The position numbers and the translations under genes are program-made. DNA of 64,000 bases, from NCBI RefSeq assembly GCF_031877795.1, contig NC_133948.1, positions 14,648,948-14,712,947 of the forward strand. Reading direction: 5' to 3'. Source of the DNA: Strix aluco (taxonomy: Eukaryota > Chordata > Aves > Strigiformes > Strigidae). Positions 47,401 through 61,640 of this stretch are shown here, in pieces. Every line of letters starts with the position of its first letter. The first letter of the stretch is position 1. Under the pieces are notes generated by a model that saw nothing but the letters and a program-made list of their open reading frames with translations, did no database searches and had not been told where the DNA came from.

Positions 47401-50400
47401 GAACCATCGTTTTATTTGTTGCATTATGTGTTTGTCCTTTGTGAAATAATAGGGCTGATGGACCAGATCCTTCCCAAATTGCATCATAATTCCTCTTGAA
47501 TTCTTTTGAAAAAGATGATTTTTTTTTTTTTTTTTCTCCTGCCATGGCAGTAGCCTTAGGCAGTACCCACAGTAATATGTTTCTTTAGTCAGAGCAACTG
47601 GTTTAATTAATGGGCCTGGACTGGAACCTTGATCTAAATGATGGGAGATTCTTGGCCTTAAAGAATTTACTAGAGACAGTTTGGCTTTCTCTAACTTCTG
47701 GTTTTTTTAAGTGTTAGTTAAAATGTTTTGCCTACTATTTAACCCTTTGGCTTGCTTCTGTTCCCTTAGTATGACATTTGCATGTACTTAAAATTAATAA
47801 GAAGGTGAGGCACTCAGAAGTACTTAGGGTGGCAAAATGTTTTATTTTGTTGCAGAAACAGTGTTAAGCTGCAGAACTGCACGCTATTTCCAGCAGCTTA
47901 ACCCACGTTCTAGAGCTATGATTTCCTAAATAAGGCCTTAAGAATGATGGTATAAGCTCTCTGCAGCTCAGTTTCTGTGAGTGGTCCACAGATGGATGTG
48001 GGTTGATGAGTTGGAAAGACAAGTTCCCAGCAGAAGCGTTTGGGAACCGATCATAGGGATGCTCAGAATGTATTTCCTACATGTTAAATCTTAAAGTGTT
48101 TCCAGATCCATTTTGGTTGAAGTTAGTCACTTTTTTCATAGCTGCACTTGTATATCAGGCAACCCAAAATAATGTTCGGATGAAATCAGGGACGTGGCTT
48201 TTCTACTTCATGTTCTTCTACCAGTGTTTGGATTGTTTCAAATGCTGGTTTTGGTTTACCATCTGTATTTTCTCGTATTTTATGATGTAGCTTTCTGCCA
48301 CGCTATGTAATAGGAGAAAATTTTCTTCTTTGTTTCATTTGTATTTAATCTTTTTGTCATTGTGTTCTATTTATATACCTTTCTGCCATATAAAGTAGTT
48401 CTTCACTCTGACGTTGCTGTTTGTTTTTACCAAGCCCTTCCCTTAAGAAATCCCTTAGCCAAGCTACCTGTTGGATATATATATGTAGTGGCAGTATCAA
48501 TGTCTCTAACTGGAGGTGAGTACACAGGAAGGCTTGGGAACTTTTACCTCTTTCATCCAGCCTTATTCTGTGAGGCATCTAACACTGTGGCAAATGTATC
48601 GAAGCAGTCCATCGTTATCCCTCGCTTCAGAGAAGAGCTGTGGGTCTTAATGTTGAGTATGAAGAAGGTAATAGTCTGTTTAATATCAGTATTGTGTGTT
48701 GTGATTGAGGTATCTTGCAACTTGCAATGTTTATGATGAAGAGGATTTTTGAAATTGAACATTATGAATTACCACTGTTGTACTTGAGCCTTATAGTGAA
48801 GATGAAGCTTAGGAGGAATTTGAACCAACTTAAAGGCATTTGGACTTGGGTTTGCATGTTTAATTGGACCTTATTCTTAAGCCTACTGAGGGGGTCACTG
48901 ACTAGATACCACATGAAGGACTGGTTAGTTGCTTTTGGTGGAATAAGGATGAAAGGTCTGAGACGCTTGTTGCAGCAAGACGATGAAAAATACTCATTAT
49001 TTTACTTGCTTATCAACAGGCACCCATTTCAACAGAGCTATTGCTAGAGATTGTTACTTGAGCAAAATTCCTGCTGACTTCAATAAAACGCATTGACATT
49101 GTAAGGACTTCATAATAAGATCTTTTGAGTATTAACAGATGGTCACTGACTGCCTGAAACAAAGTTGTTGGGGTTTTTTTTGTTTTGTTGATCACCGCAG
49201 GTATCTGGAAACTGAACAGACTTTGCCTTCTGGAAATCAAACCTGACTGTGAAACAAAGTTTTTCCTTTCTCCTTCTTTTTTATTTTCTTGCTACAAATT
49301 CTTTAGAGAAAATACTGAAAATGTAGACTGATTTCTGAAGCATCTTATCAGGAGTCTTTGGTGTTCAGACCAACTTAGTGTAGTTAGACTTGCCCTGGAG
49401 TGGTGTGCTTGAGGCAGCTGACAAAATGGACTGACACCAGCATCCTGCCTGTTTCAAGAGAAACCCAGCGACAGTCTGGTTGACCTGCTTGTTTGAAGTG
49501 AAATTCTGCAGTGCCAGCAGTAAGAAAGCCATCAAGGAAAGCAGTTTGTCTTTGCTGCTGCCATGGACTGAATGAGTAGAGTCTCGACTGTTTTGAAAAT
49601 GTTCCTGTTAACAGTTTTTCTTTTGTGTATTTGTCAGTTTATATATTAGTTGCAGTTGTACTTTGCACAAACACTAATTAGACAGCCATCAACACTCAGG
49701 GCCAAAGGCTTACTAACAATGCAACTGTGATAGCAGTGTCTTAATTGGTTGAGTATAATTGTCATTAGGCAACGATAAAGACATCTGGGGCTCTGGAGAG
49801 AGATCAGCCTCCCCCTCCTCCTCTTCCCCAAATTTGTTCTGGCTATTGCTATCCAACACGGTTGAGCTTTTTCAGATGAGATTCTGTGTTTTGACCAGTT
49901 TCCTGATGTTTTTCTCCTTATGAAATCGTCTGCCTCTTCAGCACCACTTCATTAGAGCGATGCCCAGCCTCCATCTCTGCTTCCTCCCACATGTGCCCTG
50001 CACTTCACCACCTGCTTCCCAGCCATCGTGGGACATGAACAGCTTTTAACCCCCGGTTCCTTCTCCTTCAGACTTCTGCTTTCAGTCATGAGAGGGCACG
50101 AGGAAATTGTTCATCTCATTATGACATTACTGCCAATAAAAAGTAGTTGAAATGCTTTTGATTAGTAAGTAGGTTTGTAGATACCATATGAATTTAATTT
50201 TTTCAGTTTCTCTATACCACATGCATTCCACCTATTGTTGCTCCATTTCAGCAAGTTTTTTATGCATATCTGTAAAGCTTCAGCTGAATTTGCACACTAA
50301 TTTTTACAAATGTATACATATCTGTCCAGAGTTACAGAACTGGCTTGTCAAGGAGAAGTATAGCTAGAAAAATATAGCTCTTGTCTGTCTTCTGCTGCTA

Positions 50401-53400
50401 CTTCTGTGTAGACGCTGAAATGTTCGGAAGAACAAGCGCGAAGTGAAATGTAAGTCCATCAAAGAAGCTCAGTTACTTGGGTGGAGAGTCTCTTGAGTGC
50501 TAAGAGAAGGATGACTGTGTCCAGTGAACAGGGAGAGAAGCACGCAGACCCAGAGCTGAACACGAGGCGCTGTGTGGATGTAACACCTTGGAAGGCGTCA
50601 GGGCAGGGCGTTACCTGGAGAGGGAGAAACCTGGGGATGTAAGCGACAGTCGTCTTGTTGCTCCCTGTTGTGTTCAGGCAAGCAAGACTTTGAACAGCCT
50701 TTCTGAAGGAAGTAAATCAGGTATGGTCTCTCAGAATTTATAGGTTTTGGGGTTGGTGGTGGGTTTTTTTGTGGCTTATGTTAGGTGTTGGGAGTATTTA
50801 CCTGCCACGGCAATAATCATCTCATTACACGCACCAGGGGGAAAAAAAGCAGCAGCTGAATGCTGTTGGTGTTACAGCAAATGGAATGTATTCATTGTTA
50901 TATTAAACAGAAAGGTTTTTGTTGTTTGTTTTCACTCCAGCAGAAAGCTATGTGAGCTTTTCATAGCCATCTTGATAGAAAAATCAGTAACTGAATGAGT
51001 TTGGAGGACTGTGCCTGTTCTAGGGCAGAAGACTTAAATGTAGGGTTCTTTCAGTAGCTGGTAATCCAAACTAAATTTTCATGGTGAAGTGTAAAAAGTT
51101 GTTGTGGTAGGAAATTAATAGAAATACTGAAATTATCTAGAAATAGGTTCTGTGAAGTGCAGCATGTTCTTCTCTTCAGCCATCTATATTGATATGGCAG
51201 GTTTGCCAATTATCTGCAATAAAGCATCCTTTTTATTTTTTTACAGCAAGGCAATGCTTTAATAGTTTAAAAGCCTTTTGTTGTGGTTACAAATTGAAAG
51301 TGTGTTGCTCTTTACAATAGCATTAAAAGCAGGGAGTTGAACCATTAAATTTTTTAGTTCTGAATTGGATTCATCTGTGTTTGAAATTCTTCCAGTTCAG
51401 TTCTGGTACAGGCCCAGTGGATGCTGGAAATGGGCACGCGGTGGTGATGGCCAGCGGAGCGTGTTGTCAGCTGAGGAGATGGTTTATGTCTCCCATTTCC
51501 CCATGTTGGTTCCCTGCCCAAACCTAGACCTCCACTTATGTTTCCAGCATGGTCTTGTAACATCTCTCCAAGTCTTTTAGATTTGCCGCATGGGACTGAT
51601 TTGCTGTTGTGCTGCACTGGGAGGGATGAGTGGTGTTGCTGAGTGAGAAATGGGGGTAGGAGGGATACGGGAGGGATGGGAGCAATGATGCCTTACTACC
51701 CTCCTCTGCCTGATGCACATAAAGCGCTTGTCCCTTCTTGCAGTGCACTGCTGGGATTTCTGGACAGACAAAGGTGAAGGCAGGGTGTGGTCGGTGCTTG
51801 CAGGGTTCTCCTGGCACACATAGTGCTCCCCGTTCTCTGTCATGACAGAACTGGGATGAGCACTATGACCAGGATCCTCCTACGGATTGTTCTGTAGTAT
51901 CTGAACCCACTAGAGCATACTTGAGGTAACACGTAACAAGCTCATGTGCTCAGCAGGTCCTTGCTAGGTGTGGGAGAGCAGCATGGCTTCATGGGAGAGA
52001 AGAGGGAGCTCTTCCACATGTACCTATCGTCACTGGAGAGGAAGGGAGTGAGGATGAGGAGGCTGCAGGGTGGTCGGCTGCAGAGCCTACCAAGCAGAGA
52101 CAGTTCTTGCATTTAAACAGGTCCCAGCACAAACACATCAGATTTTGAGTCAAATTTATTTCAGATTGATAGTGTTTGGTGGTTCTGTTCCAGTTCGAGC
52201 TTAGCTGTAGAGGTGGTTCAGGTTCTTCTTCAGGAACAAAGAATGGTTCAAACTAAATTTTGACTTGGTTGAATTCTGAGAAAAAATTAATTTCAGCACT
52301 TCTTGTGGTACTGTGAGGTTGGATATTTAATTCCAAGATTGCAGTCTATGTTATTTTTTTATGGATGGTAGCGTGTCTTGAGCCCTGGATCACTTGTGTT
52401 TCATGCTATGTAGAAAAAACAGAAGCCATGCACTCAGAGAATTAGCCATCCCTGTGCCTCTTCTTTATTCCTGTCCTTCAGTTTTCTCCATCTATTAGTC
52501 TTTCTTTCTACATTCCTAGTCTGAACTATTTGAGAGTGAGTATGTATATGCACTAGGAGGAGATGCTGTTCTTCATCGCTTATATTTTGTCACTTAGTTC
52601 TGTCAATTCTATCAGTATCAGTCAAGAGAAGCTTGAAAACATAACCCCAACCAACCCAAATATAAAGGGAAGCAAAAAGCAACTCAAAATTAAAATGTTT
52701 CCCAAATATCCGTGTCTGTTGTTGAAGGGGACTGCACTTCACCTGGCCCATTGTGGTTTGTGTCTAAATTTTAAAATGTATCCGAAATGAGCACCTTTCA
52801 GTTTTGTAAACTGAAGATATTTGTTGTGGACTAATCTGGACGTCTTGTTCAGTCCGACATGAAACATTTTGCTTTGCTTTGGGGAAGCTTCTTTCTTGAT
52901 CTGTTCTTCTTAAATTGTGCTGCTGTAAATTGGAAATGAAAGCAGGATTTATAGAGGGATTTGGGCCTCATTTGTAGAAAGAAAAGAGAGAAATGCTATC
53001 TCACCCTATTCTTTCATTTTCTTCTGTCTTACCATGTAAAGAACTGAAGAGGAAGCCAGGTGACAAAGACACAGTTCTCCTCTCTTCCCAATTCAGTGCA
53101 GAGAGTTAATGGTGCATCTCTTTCTGCTTGACAGATTTCACTGCCCCCTCAGGCACTTTAATTAGTTTTATAAAGTGGAGCATTTTCACTCAGGTGTTGG
53201 GAGTAATCTGCTCCCGAGTACTTGTAACCCTGTTGCATGGTACTCCCCAAAGAACTGGATAACCTGAGTCCAAGTCCAATATCTTCTAAACCTTTATTAA
53301 GCTCTTTCCTTCAGCTCCTTTGTAAATAACTATTTTCTTCTTTTCCTCATGAACATAGGACAGCCAGATTTCGAACTGGTAGACCTTTGAGGCTTACAAG

Positions 53401-54457
53401 AATCATTCTTTTGAAATCCTTTTCCCCCAAAAGTCAGGGTGTAACAACAAAGCTGACAGAGCAGGAAGCACCCTTCATTTTCCAGCAGAATCCAAGTCTT
53501 AGCTATGGCAGTGAAAGACATCTGAGACTGTTTGATGGTGTTAATTGTCACAGCTCTATCAAAACTTATCTTAAATAATTATTGAACTATTCCAAGTAGC
53601 TATTTGACCAGTTGTAGAGGGAGCTTCTCTACTTTGCCTGCAGTGTGTTTTTCAATAGTATGTTGTGTGCCACAGCATAGATGGCACAGAACAGTTTCTG
53701 TGTTGCTTGCTGTGTAACAACATTCATTCATTTAGATATATTCAGTATTATCTGAGAAGTTTAGTTCTATTTTTTATAATTTTCTCATTGGTAAACTATA
53801 GTTTGATGTTAAACTATAGTTCTTCAGATGTTTCAATGAGAGAGCCTTCTGCAAAGAAGGCAGCACTGCCTTAATTCTAATGAAAACAATTATATTAATA
53901 ACTGAATTAGTCTTAAGAGGTGTAGGCAAATCTGCTCTGTTGATGAGGCATTAAGAAGTTCCTATAAAGAGCAGTAGGCTGGATGGGCGTATGCGTGCTT
54001 GTATGTACGTACATAAATCCTCTGATTAAACAGCCTTTGCTTGGCACAACCGCAATCACCGATTTTTAAAGACCGAGAAGAAACAGTTTGAAGTTTTGCC
54101 ATGATGTAATTTAGACTCGTTAGTGATTACCTTTTTTCCCTGGAGCCTGGCTCTCCTTGCATTCTAGTTGTAAACTGATAGTTGGTAATCTGTGGTAGCT
54201 CAATCGTGTTGTTCTTGTAGCTCCAATTTACCTGCCTGTCTTAGTAGACTTGATGGTACATTCAGTAAATGGGAATAAAACGAGCAAAGCTGATGGGCTT
54301 GTGCACAGAGTGTGTAAACAGTGTGTAAACAGGAGGAGAATCAGTCTAGGAGCTGTAAATGGTGTTAAGTTTTAAGATACTTTCTGTTTCTTCCTCCCTT
54401 CTCCTGCAGCTACCTCTTTTAGGATGTTTTGGGATGAATAATAGCCTTCTTTTCCAG
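41445..54457 (+). other. FBXW8: FBXW8 intron 4
   Basis: This is the largest intron seen, 13.0 kb, GT-AG (gtgagt to tttccag). It contains a 22-bp tandem duplication at 43447-43490, T homopolymers at 45117-45134 and 47519-47535, and an AP-1 site (TGAGTCA, 46821) 31 bases from an ATF site (TGACATCA, 46852). No coding exon is needed between exons 4 and 5, because they join in frame exactly as in human FBXW8. Many open frames under 160 codons occur and none is recognisable. Confidence 0.85.
43447..43490 (+). repeat. 22-bp perfect tandem duplication
   Basis: Two adjacent identical 22-base units start ttctaaatcc and end taaccc. With no mismatch between the copies, this is probably a recent duplication. 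Confidence 0.92.
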
Positions 54458-54615
54458 ATACACGTCAGGAGAAGTGAGGTTGTGGGACACTCGCACCTGG
54501 GACTACACAGCCCCCATCCTGGAACCAGTGCATGGTCCTGGTGATGCTGGACCTCGGCCACATGTCTCCTTTGTGAGGATAAACAGCTCTCTGGCTGTAG
54601 CAGCTTATGAGGACG
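54458..54615 (+). CDS. FBXW8: FBXW8 exon 5, WD40 repeats
   Basis: The exon is 158 bases, residues 226-279, completing a split glycine and ending one base into another glycine codon before gtaag. It reads YTSGEVRLWDTRTWDY, a classic WD40 repeat end with WD at 235-236, and later VSFVRINSSLAVAAYEDG, the next repeat. Between them lies EPVHGPGDAGPRPH; I recall an acidic glutamate/aspartate-rich loop in the human protein there, so this loop appears diverged. Confidence 0.96.
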
Positions 54616-56084
54616 GTAAGTAACCACAACTCTCCTCCCTATTTAAAAAAAAAAAAAGCTTTACAAAAATGAAGCAGCTGTGCTCAGCTTTTTGTGTGTC
54701 TGTAATCCTGTATATACACACCCATGCACACACTTGCTTTTATGTGAGAAAGTTGGCCAATAACCCTAAATGCATTAGGAGGCATTGGAACATAGCAGCC
54801 ATTAAAACTGATGTTTAATTCCTACTGGAACTGCTACACAAAGCTTGAGTGCCAGGCTGTAGTCCAGCCAAACTATCTTAAGCAAATAACTTGTTTTGCT
54901 ATAAAAATATTAAATATTCTTCCACCAGCCTTCTCTGTCCAAAACTCCCTTGGGGTGCTGTGAAGCTTTGTTATGGGAATACTGGTAAACTTGCATGTCT
55001 GATTAATCTGCATCCTCTCTTGCTTTTGGCATAGTGTATGGATCACAATTTCTTAACTGAAGTACTGGTTTGCAATGGTGTGTTGTTATATACTTTGATA
55101 TAGAGAAATAAAAACTGTGACCTAATAGTTAATGAACCCCTAATAAAATCCTGGTTATATGCATTGTTTTAAATATACTTAGATGTTTATATAACGGGCA
55201 ACAAGAGCCATAGACCAACTGTACATCTACTGGATGTGGGAGCAGCAATTAAAAAAAGTCAGGTTTGGACAATGCTGGCCAATTGGGATCCTAGGCTGAG
55301 TTGCTCCGGCAGAACTCTGCTCCTATCATCTTTCTTTAAAATGTATGATTTGATACTTAAAAACCTCTCCTCGGGTATGAATAAAGAGTATTTTCAAAGT
55401 TAGGGAGCCTTGTACACATACTGTCTTTGATCCTGGCATTTCTGCACATGAAAACAAAACCGAAGATGGCTGATCCAAACAAAATATCTAATCCATATAT
55501 TTTATTTTAGAAGTGAATAAAATGCTTAATATGTGAAAACAACCGTTTTAAGATGACCACCATCCTTAGCTGTTTTTCTAGATCATGCTAGAACGGTTTT
55601 CTGTGGCTAAAAATTGTTGATAGGCAATGTTTTCTGACAACAGCAAGTCTGGTATTACAGAATACTCATTAATATTATTTACCCGAGTCATAGGAAATTA
55701 TAACACAGTGATAGTTTTTAGTGTTGGCTTTTTGTCCAGTGTGCTAAACAATGACTAGCAGAGGGTCTTTTGTTTGTTTTCTAGTCTCCCACTGGCTAAT
55801 CTAATAATTTGTCTATGGGGGGGGGTTTTGTCATATTCCTCGTCGTCAGTCCTGTGTGTGCTGTGACTAAACTAGTTTGCATAAAGCTTGGCGTCTTTTA
55901 TTCTTTTGGGTAGAAATTTTAATGGGCTCTGTGATATGGCAGTTACTCTGATTTGAGAAGCCTGGTCAGAATAGATTAGTTTCCATGTGAATAGGGAATT
56001 ATAAAGGCTGATTTTAGAAATGTTTACTAACTGGAATCTGAAAGCATATATTTACTGTTTGGTGGAGAGAATTATTTTAAACTT

Positions 56085-56100
56085 GGGGGGGGGGGGGGGG
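56085..56100 (+). repeat. G16 homopolymer
   Basis: Sixteen consecutive G on the plus strand within FBXW8 intron 5. The tract is prone to length errors in sequencing and may be polymorphic. Confidence 0.9.
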
Positions 56101-57082
56101 TGAAGGATGACTTTGAAGCTAATGTGTTTGATTGTTCTTTGTTGTACTTTTCCAGCTCCCTTTTCTCTTTGTTTGTAAGTTTGACTAACACAGAGAAACC
56201 ATCTGCTAGTGTTGGAGGTGGTGCTGTCAGGCAAAGAGTCTAGACTTCTCTGTCGAATCCCTGGCTAGCAGACTCGTTCAGATAACATCAGTTTCTCCCA
56301 GTTCAACAGAGCTCACGCAGCGATGTCCTTGGCATCCGATCACAGGGAAGAACTAACAGGCAGATTCTGCTCGTGCCGTGCCTGCCTTACAGCGCTGTTT
56401 TGCTGGTTCCGTAGTAGCAAATGCTTCCCAAGGCATATGAAATATAGCAAGGAGAAAGATTTGTCTTACTGGGATGCCTGCATCCAAAGTGAATTGTAAC
56501 TCCATGATGGCACTAAGAAAAATTGAATTGTGACTTCTGGTGACTGTTTCTGACGGCGTCAGCCTCTGAGAAACAAGCGGCAAGGAGAGGTAAATGAGAG
56601 AAAAATGTATGGGGAGAAAATGAAGTTCCTTTCGCCCATGCCAACACTCAGTGGGGGCACTGTATGTACACCTGGGGCAACAGGACTTGGCAACTTGATC
56701 CACAGTTGTGATTTTTGAATTCCAACCCACTGGCCTCATATTTCTTCTGCCTTGTTTCCTATTGTCAGCACTGGCAGTCCTCCAGTTTGATTTTACCACT
56801 AATTGTGTTGCACGTTACCGAACTGAAATGAATCAAATCAAAATGCTTTTCCTGGAGCATTAGATAAAGCAGGCGAGGGTTCTGGGTAATGAGCAGATGC
56901 TGCTAATGCAGGGACAGTAGAGGCCTTGCCAGGACTCCATCTGCTCCATGCTTGCCTGACTTTGGCTATGAGCCACAGCTTTTGGGAAACAGCAGTCTAC
57001 TTTAGCCATCACTCTCCCCCTCCCGCCCTCCGGAGTCTCGTAATTTGACTTGAAAACAATGTGCTGCAACAAGAGAACATAC

Positions 57083-57103
57083 TTTTTTTTTTTTTTTTTT
57101 TTT
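57083..57103 (+). repeat. T21 homopolymer
   Basis: Twenty-one consecutive T in FBXW8 intron 5. No flanking target-site duplication or recognisable SINE body is attached, so it is treated as a simple repeat. Confidence 0.9.
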
Positions 57104-60100
57104 AAATGCCGTTCTTCATACTTGTGTAGGCATGGCAGGGAGATGCTGCACTGCTGCCCTTCATGGTAGTGCTTTGAGACCCGTTGGGAGCAGTTAGTGG
57201 TACTTCACAAGTTGCAGAGTAACAACGTGGAGCAAAGGAAGGTGGTTTCTGCAGGGATCAGAAGGGCTCTTGCTTGTTGGCAGGCTCCAGGAAGGGAATT
57301 TTGGCAACGCTACTTTCTGGGACTGGAAATCTGCTGTCTTGTCCATTCTGATGCCCTTAAAGCTGCTTGCAGGTATTGTCCCTTCTGTACCCTCTTTGCA
57401 AAGGGAGAAATGGAGTAATGTGTTTGGTGCCTTCCCCCAAGTGCCAGGACATGCTGTAAGATAGCCAGAGCAAGGAAACAGACTGGCTGGAAGAAAGGAA
57501 AAAGTTTTTGAAGAAAACAGCATGTAGCAGGTGGTAGTATATTTATTCCCATCAGATACATACAGGTGGTTGCGGATGCAAAACTCTTGGGTAAATGGCG
57601 TGTGATTTCACATCACGGTCAGGGAATTCTGCCTCTTGAGTCCCCAAGCTGGGAGAAAAATACAGACTTTCTTGTCTGTGCCTTTTCTGAGGGACTGTAC
57701 AGGGATGATGTCCTTTGGAAATCTCTGTAAGAAGAGTGGTAGGATAAAACCTCGTGTTTGGTGGAAACTGATGTGGTAATGGTAATGTAAAGGCACAACT
57801 CTCGCGACTAACGTCTAGACTCTGGCTGTTGAGTATGGTATGTAGCTTGCTGTACCCACTGAAAGCTGAGAAACAGCATTGCAGTGAAAATGAAATGTAA
57901 AATTTTAGTTAATGAACACCAACTGTCCACTAACATTAAAATGGCTGTATATTGGTGGTCCCTCTGACTGGAAATGTTTTTTGGGAGAAACTTGAAATTC
58001 AAGATAAGTCTTAAGACTGTAGGCTGGTGCTCATTTCCACCAATATATTTCATGTACTGTTTGTACTTCATAGAAGTGTGATGTTATGTGAAAATTACAA
58101 GGAAATAAATTAATGTGCCCAGCTTGGAGGAAAAAAATAAATGTAGGAATTGTTTTCAAAAGGTGAAAGAGAATCAAGATACAAGTGGCAAGGCTGCGAC
58201 CCACAAATAGGAAAAACATCATGTAGATGATGTGAATTAAGCAGCTTCTGGCCTTCCCACGCAGTTGTGTTTAGAAGCTGAAGTGAATGAGCATGAAAAC
58301 CGTGAGCATGTCCAGATTCCCTGCTCTAACATATACAAAATTCTGTCTGTCTTTTTGTTCAGATAACGCACACGTAGATTGCTTTACATCTTCTCTAAAG
58401 CTGACAGCAACTGCTAGCGGTATCATCCTAACGCAGAAGAGCTGATGTAATGGGTCATTAGGATTTGAGTGTAGGATCTTCCACGCCAAAACACAGCCCT
58501 CCCTCTGCTTAGCCCAAGGGTTCGCTTTAGCAGGTAGCAGGAGTGGGCAGCTGTCCTGTCCTCTACTGTGGCTACTAGCTCTTAGAAGGAGCTGTGACAT
58601 GCTGCATTACGCTGGCAAACACGGCCAGTATAATATTCACAAATGTGATACAACATTTTTTGCCTCTGTGTTTATGCTGCCTTTCCCTGGTACAGGATTA
58701 GAATATTTTATAAGAAAAGAGATACCTTTTTTTATTTGTGGCAAATGTGTTGCCTTTTATACCAGAGAGAAACCTATGTGAAAACAGATGTAAAAACCAG
58801 CTGCTCTTGCAGGATGTCTTTTGTGCTCCCAGCTGCAAAGAGGGGACTATACTAGAGACAGGCATTGTTAATGGAGAACAGCTTCCAGCCATTCACCTTT
58901 CATATAGCAAGAGATGTGTAAGACTGGCTGATGCTTCCTAAAATTGGAGTATAGTCAGGATTAGCAGTGCACAATAGTCTCATGGTTAAATGTTTTATCC
59001 AAATACCTTACAATCTAGAGTGAATTGCAATAAATGGACCTTTCATCAGGCCACATTTCAACAGTATATTGGGTTAGAAGTTACAAACCTGAATTCTTCG
59101 TGCAATCTGGGCTGAAGTGATAAACAAGACTGGTCCAGTGATTGTAATGTCAGGTGTCGGCGATTATACCATCTTCATCAGCTTCTTGCACTTAACTCAT
59201 TTCCTTGAGCCAAGATGAAATATAAGCAAGCTGTAAAGTCTAAATCCGTTTGAGGAGTTATTGTTCAGTTCGAATAATCACAATTGTGGTGTAGATTTTA
59301 GCATGCTGTGAAAGTATTGCTTATAATTCTGATTTAATGACTTGAACACTTTTGAGATTGCAGTATTTAAAAAAAAAAAAAAAATAACTGTATGCTTGCA
59401 ACCTTAACTTCACCTTAAAGATATTGCTTTGGAAATGAAGTACTGGTCACTGCTGGAGGCAGGAAGATAGACTATGTAAAGTAGTGATCTCATCTGCACG
59501 GGTAAATCTTATCCCTAATTTTTTTTTATGTTGCCATACTAATAACTTTTAACAGTAATGGTGGCTTTTTTTTGCTCTTACATAAACATGATTGACTGTT
59601 GCAAAGGCTTGCACGCTAATAAATACATTTTGCTGTTCTTGCAGTGAAATACAGAATATTCTGAGTAGCACTTTTAGACCTAACAGTAGCTTTACCTATT
59701 GATAAACACAGTGGAGTGTTTGCTTCTTCTGTGTAAAACTTGCAAATGTTTTCCTGCTGTCATGCATGAATTCATATACTGTTTTTTGACAGTAGTGCAT
59801 TTCCACAGAAGGTCTTTGCACGCAGTGATTGAAGTTTCTGACTGATAGCAAGTGACAGATGATGGAGGATGTACATACAGGCTTGTACACTCTTTCGGAG
59901 GAGGCGAGAAGCAAGGGGGACAAGCAATACTTTTGCAAGCAACTATTTGTTCATCCTAATAAAAGAAAATGGTATTTTTCTTGCTCTTTGCATTCCTTTT
60001 GAAATCTTTTTACTCCTTATATTGTGTTCCTTCATTAAACATATGTTAACTTGTGACCTTACAAGTCACTTGTGGTTTTGATATCACCAGGGATGTTTTC

Positions 60101-60849
60101 ACACCATATTGTGCATCAGATGTTGCACACACTGCATTTTCCTGTTAAAATTTTTAGACACTTTGAACAGATTTTCCTACTGAACCATCTAGTAAAAAAA
60201 AAGTACCTGTCTCAAATTGAGTGTACTATTGCATGAGCCATTCTCACTGTCTTCTCTTTTTGTAACGTTTGAGATGCATTAATAATAATAGTGGCTTTGT
60301 TGCCCAAATTTAGACATCAGAACTCTCAGTTCTGGGTTTTCCAGTTTGCTCACATGGTCAGAAGAGGGTTCTCTGACGTGAGTATTTTTTGGTGTTTTGC
60401 AGAACTTTCATACTTTAATACACTCTGTTAAAAACAGTGAAATGCTCATCACAGAAATGTGTAAACAAAAGACTTCACTTGAAAGCAAATCAGCTTCCTT
60501 TTCCCAATCACAAAAGTGGTCTTTAATTGGGCTAAATGTTCGCCAAAAAAAAAGTTAAATATACTCCTGCCTGGAGGAGCTTGGCAGCAATATTCATCAT
60601 CTGATGAAAAAGTCCAGTTCTAACATCCATGATCTGATATCACTACAGTCTTTTACCATTGATGTTTGTGTGTTTGCTTGTTTAAATCAGCTGTCCTGGA
60701 GATGAGACTTCACCTATTCCCTTTGTTTTAGTTTGGAGCCGAGGACATGCTGTGAAGGCACAGAAGTGCTGCTGCTAAGCTCTCGCGTGGGCCAGACCAG
60801 GCTGCAGAGGGAATTGTAGCCTGTGCTGTCCATTTGTATTTGTTAACTT

Positions 60850-61640
60850 GTTTTAAGCATAAGTGTGTGTGATGCAAGCTAGCATTCTGTTTTTCAAAAC
60901 CAGTTCAGCAGTTATTTACCTTTTAAGCAATTAACATAATTACCATTATGCTAAGAAGTAATTTTGGGAAGTTCTGCTCTGAGCCCTTATGACTCCATCG
61001 GGACAGTTTTAGTCGGGACTTATCTTTTTGATGGAAGCCTAATTGCAGTTTTGGCTTTGTGTAAACAAACAGAGGCGGCTAATTGTTTAGGCAAATAGCA
61101 GATTAATTTAAATATGCATCCCTAATAAAACAAAAATGGTCCCCATTATGGTACTCATTCCCATGGCGAGGAATATAAATATTCAGTGGGAGTGCCATTA
61201 GACAGGGATCTTAAGGATTATCTGCATTATTTCACATTGGTAGCACTTTCCAGATACCAAATAATCTTTACAAAAGCAAACATAAATCAATTTAAACTCA
61301 TTTAGATACCATTTCACTATGTGCAGTTTCATTACCACACTCTTGCTTCACCTCCTTTGGGACATGGGAGGAGTGTTTGCAGACTGGCATTGGTGCCCGT
61401 CCACAGCTGTCTGTCAGAGCTTTTATGTCTCCTTTTGAAGGAATAGCTACCATTAATCATTTCATCATTAATGGCCACGCTCAAGTAGAAGGAAGGCTTC
61501 TCCAGCCCTGTCTATCACATCTGAAGATTGCTTCTCTGTTAATTCAGTGCAAAGGTGGCCCAGAAGTCTCCAATTCCGTCTGGCCCTTCTGTTCTGTAAT
61601 ATGCTCCTGATTGCTTCAGGTTGCTCTTATTCAGATTATT
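60850..61640. promoter_or_regulatory. Candidate non-coding regulatory element in FBXW8 intron 5
   Basis: The block is dense in TAAT/ATTA homeodomain words and contains an octamer-like AAATATGCAT. It also has a perfect inverted repeat: CCATTAAT at 61450-61457 and ATTAATGG at 61467-61474, separated by 9 bases. This composition is typical of developmental enhancers. Conservation and activity are not tested. Confidence 0.35.

Noticed and set aside
57083-57103. T21 as the tail of a reverse-orientation retroposon or processed pseudogene
   Set aside because: The adjacent sequence shows no recognisable gene or SINE body and no target-site duplication was found.
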